Assembly (NCBI GenBank): GCA_002404835.1
Contig: DHKM01000009.1
Location: forward strand, 1 to 33,855
Reading direction: 5' to 3'
Length of the DNA: 33,855 nucleotides
DNA from: Caryophanales bacterium UBA4694
Lineage (GTDB): Bacteria > Bacillota_I > Bacilli_A > RFN20 > CAG-288
In this document: positions 32,437-33,855 of the stretch, one piece after another
Position numbering within the stretch: position 1 is the first letter of the stretch
Layout of the letters: every line of letters starts with the position of its first letter
Program-made: the position numbers and the translations under genes
Notes under the pieces: generated by a model
What the model was told of the DNA's origin: nothing
Database searches by the model: none
Seen by the model: only the letters and a program-made list of their open reading frames with translations

Positions 32437-32952
32437 ATGAAACCGTGTCAACATATCAGTCATAGATATCTTGAAACAAAAGAGGATATTTTCCACTATC
32501 TTGTCAACTATCTTCAAAAACACAATGAAGAAAGTATCAGCGTCAGCAGAATCTCAAAAGAAGTAAAGATTCAAAGACATACCTTCTATCATCATTATAA
32601 GAACTTAAGCGATCTTTATATTGACTTCATCCGTTTTGTCCTTGATGGAATGATTGCATTTATGAACAAAGAGAGAATAATCGAACCAGAAATGAGACTT
32701 GGGTATTATCTCGATTATCGTTTTATGAACAAAGATATGATCATCTCCGTCCTGAAATTGAAACAATACAAGGATTTCTATTATTCTTCTGTCCTCAAGG
32801 AAATCTTCAAATTTTCTTCCTTATCTGATTTCCAATCTCGGATTCTTATCCATTTTTTAAAAGAAATAGATAATGATTGGTTAGGACAAAACAAGAAATT
32901 ATCCTCTTCTTCAATTTATGGATTCATGAAATATGTTCTTGAGAATCTATAG
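32437..32952 (+). CDS. TetR-family transcriptional regulator
   Basis: 171 aa. A clear N-terminal TetR helix-turn-helix: SISVSRISKEVKIQRHTFYH followed by HYKNLSDLYIDFI. The helical C-terminal domain has no recognised ligand site. The frame is open to 32386, but the ATG at 32437 fits better (GAGG 10 bases upstream; the open upstream part is the promoter). Divergent placement and the short gap argue that it controls the exported protein/ABC operon on the other strand. Confidence 0.88.
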   Translation: MKPCQHISHRYLETKEDIFHYLVNYLQKHNEESISVSRISKEVKIQRHTFYHHYKNLSDLYIDFIRFVLDGMIAFMNKERIIEPEMRLGYYLDYRFMNKDMIISVLKLKQYKDFYYSSVLKEIFKFSSLSDFQSRILIHFLKEIDNDWLGQNKKLSSSSIYGFMKYVLENL

Positions 32953-33185
32953 TACCAATCATGCACTTTAATTTTATAGTCATTCATTAAAATTCAAGAG
33001 ATATGTCATTCTTACGGACACACGCAACTTCTGTTATATCGGAAGTTCTGACCTATAAAGTCACATTCATTATTCGTCGCTATTTCTATGGATTTTATTG
33101 TCACAGGTCTCATCCCTTTGTACCCCGTCTTTCCATTCTAAATATGATAGACTAACATTATCCCGATTAATTAGAGGCTTACAAA

Positions 33186-33764
33186 ATGAACAAACTAAAA
33201 AAACTTTTCCTCTCTTACCTATTCAAAAAAGAAATCGGATTCGATATTCTCTCCTGTATCATCCTTGCCTTGATGAACTATTTTCTCATGTGTCTTACCT
33301 ATGACAAGAGCAAATTAGATTCTTTGTCCCTGGAAGACAGCTATACTTACAGTATACTTGGGTTGAATGGAATCACAATACAGTCTTACTTTTTCCCTTT
33401 TATAGTACTAATATTCGTGGTTCTTTTTACTGAAATCCTGTATTCCTTTCTTTCGCTTTCAGCTATACAAGAGAACTATTTTTTGCTTAAAATCAAAGGA
33501 TATAAGAATATAAATAGGACGATATCCTTGTTCCATCTTTTAAAAAACATCTTTGTATGTTCTTTTGCGCTTTTGATTTATACAATTCTATATGTTATTC
33601 TGAATTCAATTTTTAAAACGGCCATTCCTATCTTCACTTTCTCCGTTTCAACAATCTATCTTGCTTTTGCTTATCTACTCTACAGCCAGTTCGTATATTT
33701 GATTCTTTTGAAACTGAAATCAAAGCCGCGACAGTTCCTTAAATTTTTAAGGAAGAAATACTAA
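33186..33764 (+). CDS. FtsX-like membrane protein, possibly partial permease
   Basis: 192 aa with four hydrophobic segments (about 18-38, 66-92, 115-140, 148-172). The 'ENYFLLKIKGYKNINRTISL' stretch after the second helix resembles the FtsX cytoplasmic turn, and a similar stretch occurs in the ABC fusion at 29383. It is too short for a full permease and carries no ATPase. AGAGG precedes the ATG by 8 bases. TATGAT at 33143 may be its -10, with no good -35. It could be a partner, an immunity-type protein, or a remnant of a larger permease; the 230 bases upstream hold no gene. Confidence 0.65.
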   Translation: MNKLKKLFLSYLFKKEIGFDILSCIILALMNYFLMCLTYDKSKLDSLSLEDSYTYSILGLNGITIQSYFFPFIVLIFVVLFTEILYSFLSLSAIQENYFLLKIKGYKNINRTISLFHLLKNIFVCSFALLIYTILYVILNSIFKTAIPIFTFSVSTIYLAFAYLLYSQFVYLILLKLKSKPRQFLKFLRKKY

Positions 33765-33855
33765 AAACAAATCCAGCCTATCTTTGAAGGAATATCAAAT
33801 GAAAAACCATCTCCGTCGTTTTTCTAAAGTTTGAAAGAATTCAGGAATGGTATAA

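Noticed and set aside
33799..33834. Tiny frame MKNHLRRFSKV at the window edge, with AAGGA upstream
   Set aside because: Only 11 codons; could be a leader peptide or the broken start of the next gene, but the window ends before this can be judged.
1..33855. CRISPR array, prophage or complete insertion sequence
   Set aside because: No regularly spaced direct repeats, phage structural genes or transposase with paired ends were seen; the only mobile trace is the intron remnant.

Overview
The window is a low-GC, gene-dense Bacillota-type chromosome segment. AGGAGG-type Shine-Dalgarno sequences are common, intrinsic terminators have clear T-tracts, and all four tRNA genes encode their own CCA. Many secreted proteins are lipoproteins with short lipoboxes and Ser/Lys-rich linkers. 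TGA is used as a stop, so the code is standard and not the Mycoplasma code. Gene content (TypA, a YdiF-like ABC-F, a Thermotoga-like ferredoxin, a Zur/Znu-type locus, HypA, and an Endonuclease I lipoprotein) fits an anaerobic gut-type Bacilli/Erysipelotrichia or Clostridia relative. That placement is inference from gene style; no marker gene fixes it.

Bases 1-9100: a minus-strand housekeeping block (ABC-F ATPase, pyrimidine-nucleoside phosphorylase, typA). Next come about 1.2 kb with no intact gene but several coding-like fragments, then a ferredoxin. Plus-strand genes follow: a 163-aa helical protein, tRNA-Ile with a near-consensus promoter, and a MazG-like pyrophosphohydrolase. A minus-strand RluB-type pseudouridine synthase closes the block.

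Bases 9100-17300: two CAT-anticodon tRNAs, then a coupled pair encoding an iron-type alcohol dehydrogenase and an S66 LD-carboxypeptidase/MccF-like enzyme. They converge on a tight minus-strand run of a 770-aa lipoprotein, a CPBP membrane protease and an Lgt-fold protein with an unusual active-site loop. MgtC, tRNA-Ala and uridine kinase follow on the same strand.

Bases 17400-23800 (plus strand): a lipoprotein with two tandem FMN-binding-like units. An operon follows: a 92-aa unknown protein, a 905-aa multi-cluster Fe-S/flavin oxidoreductase, and HypA. A lipoprotein Endonuclease I comes next, with an inverted repeat in its promoter.

Bases 23800-24930: a decayed group II intron maturase on the minus strand and two striking inverted repeats.

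Bases 24930-29200: a metal-homeostasis region. It holds a HesB-like protein with a Cys/His-rich tail, a lipid kinase, a Fur/Zur-type regulator, and a divergent zinc/manganese ABC importer (binding lipoprotein, ATPase, permease). A candidate operator lies in the importer leader. The lipid kinase, the regulator and the nuclease look leaderless or nearly so.

Bases 29380-33855: a minus-strand ABC ATPase-permease fusion with an exported 340-aa partner, a divergent TetR-type regulator, and a small FtsX-like membrane protein. No function could be assigned to this export-like locus. It and the lipoprotein/CPBP/Lgt-like cassette are the best candidates here for undescribed systems.
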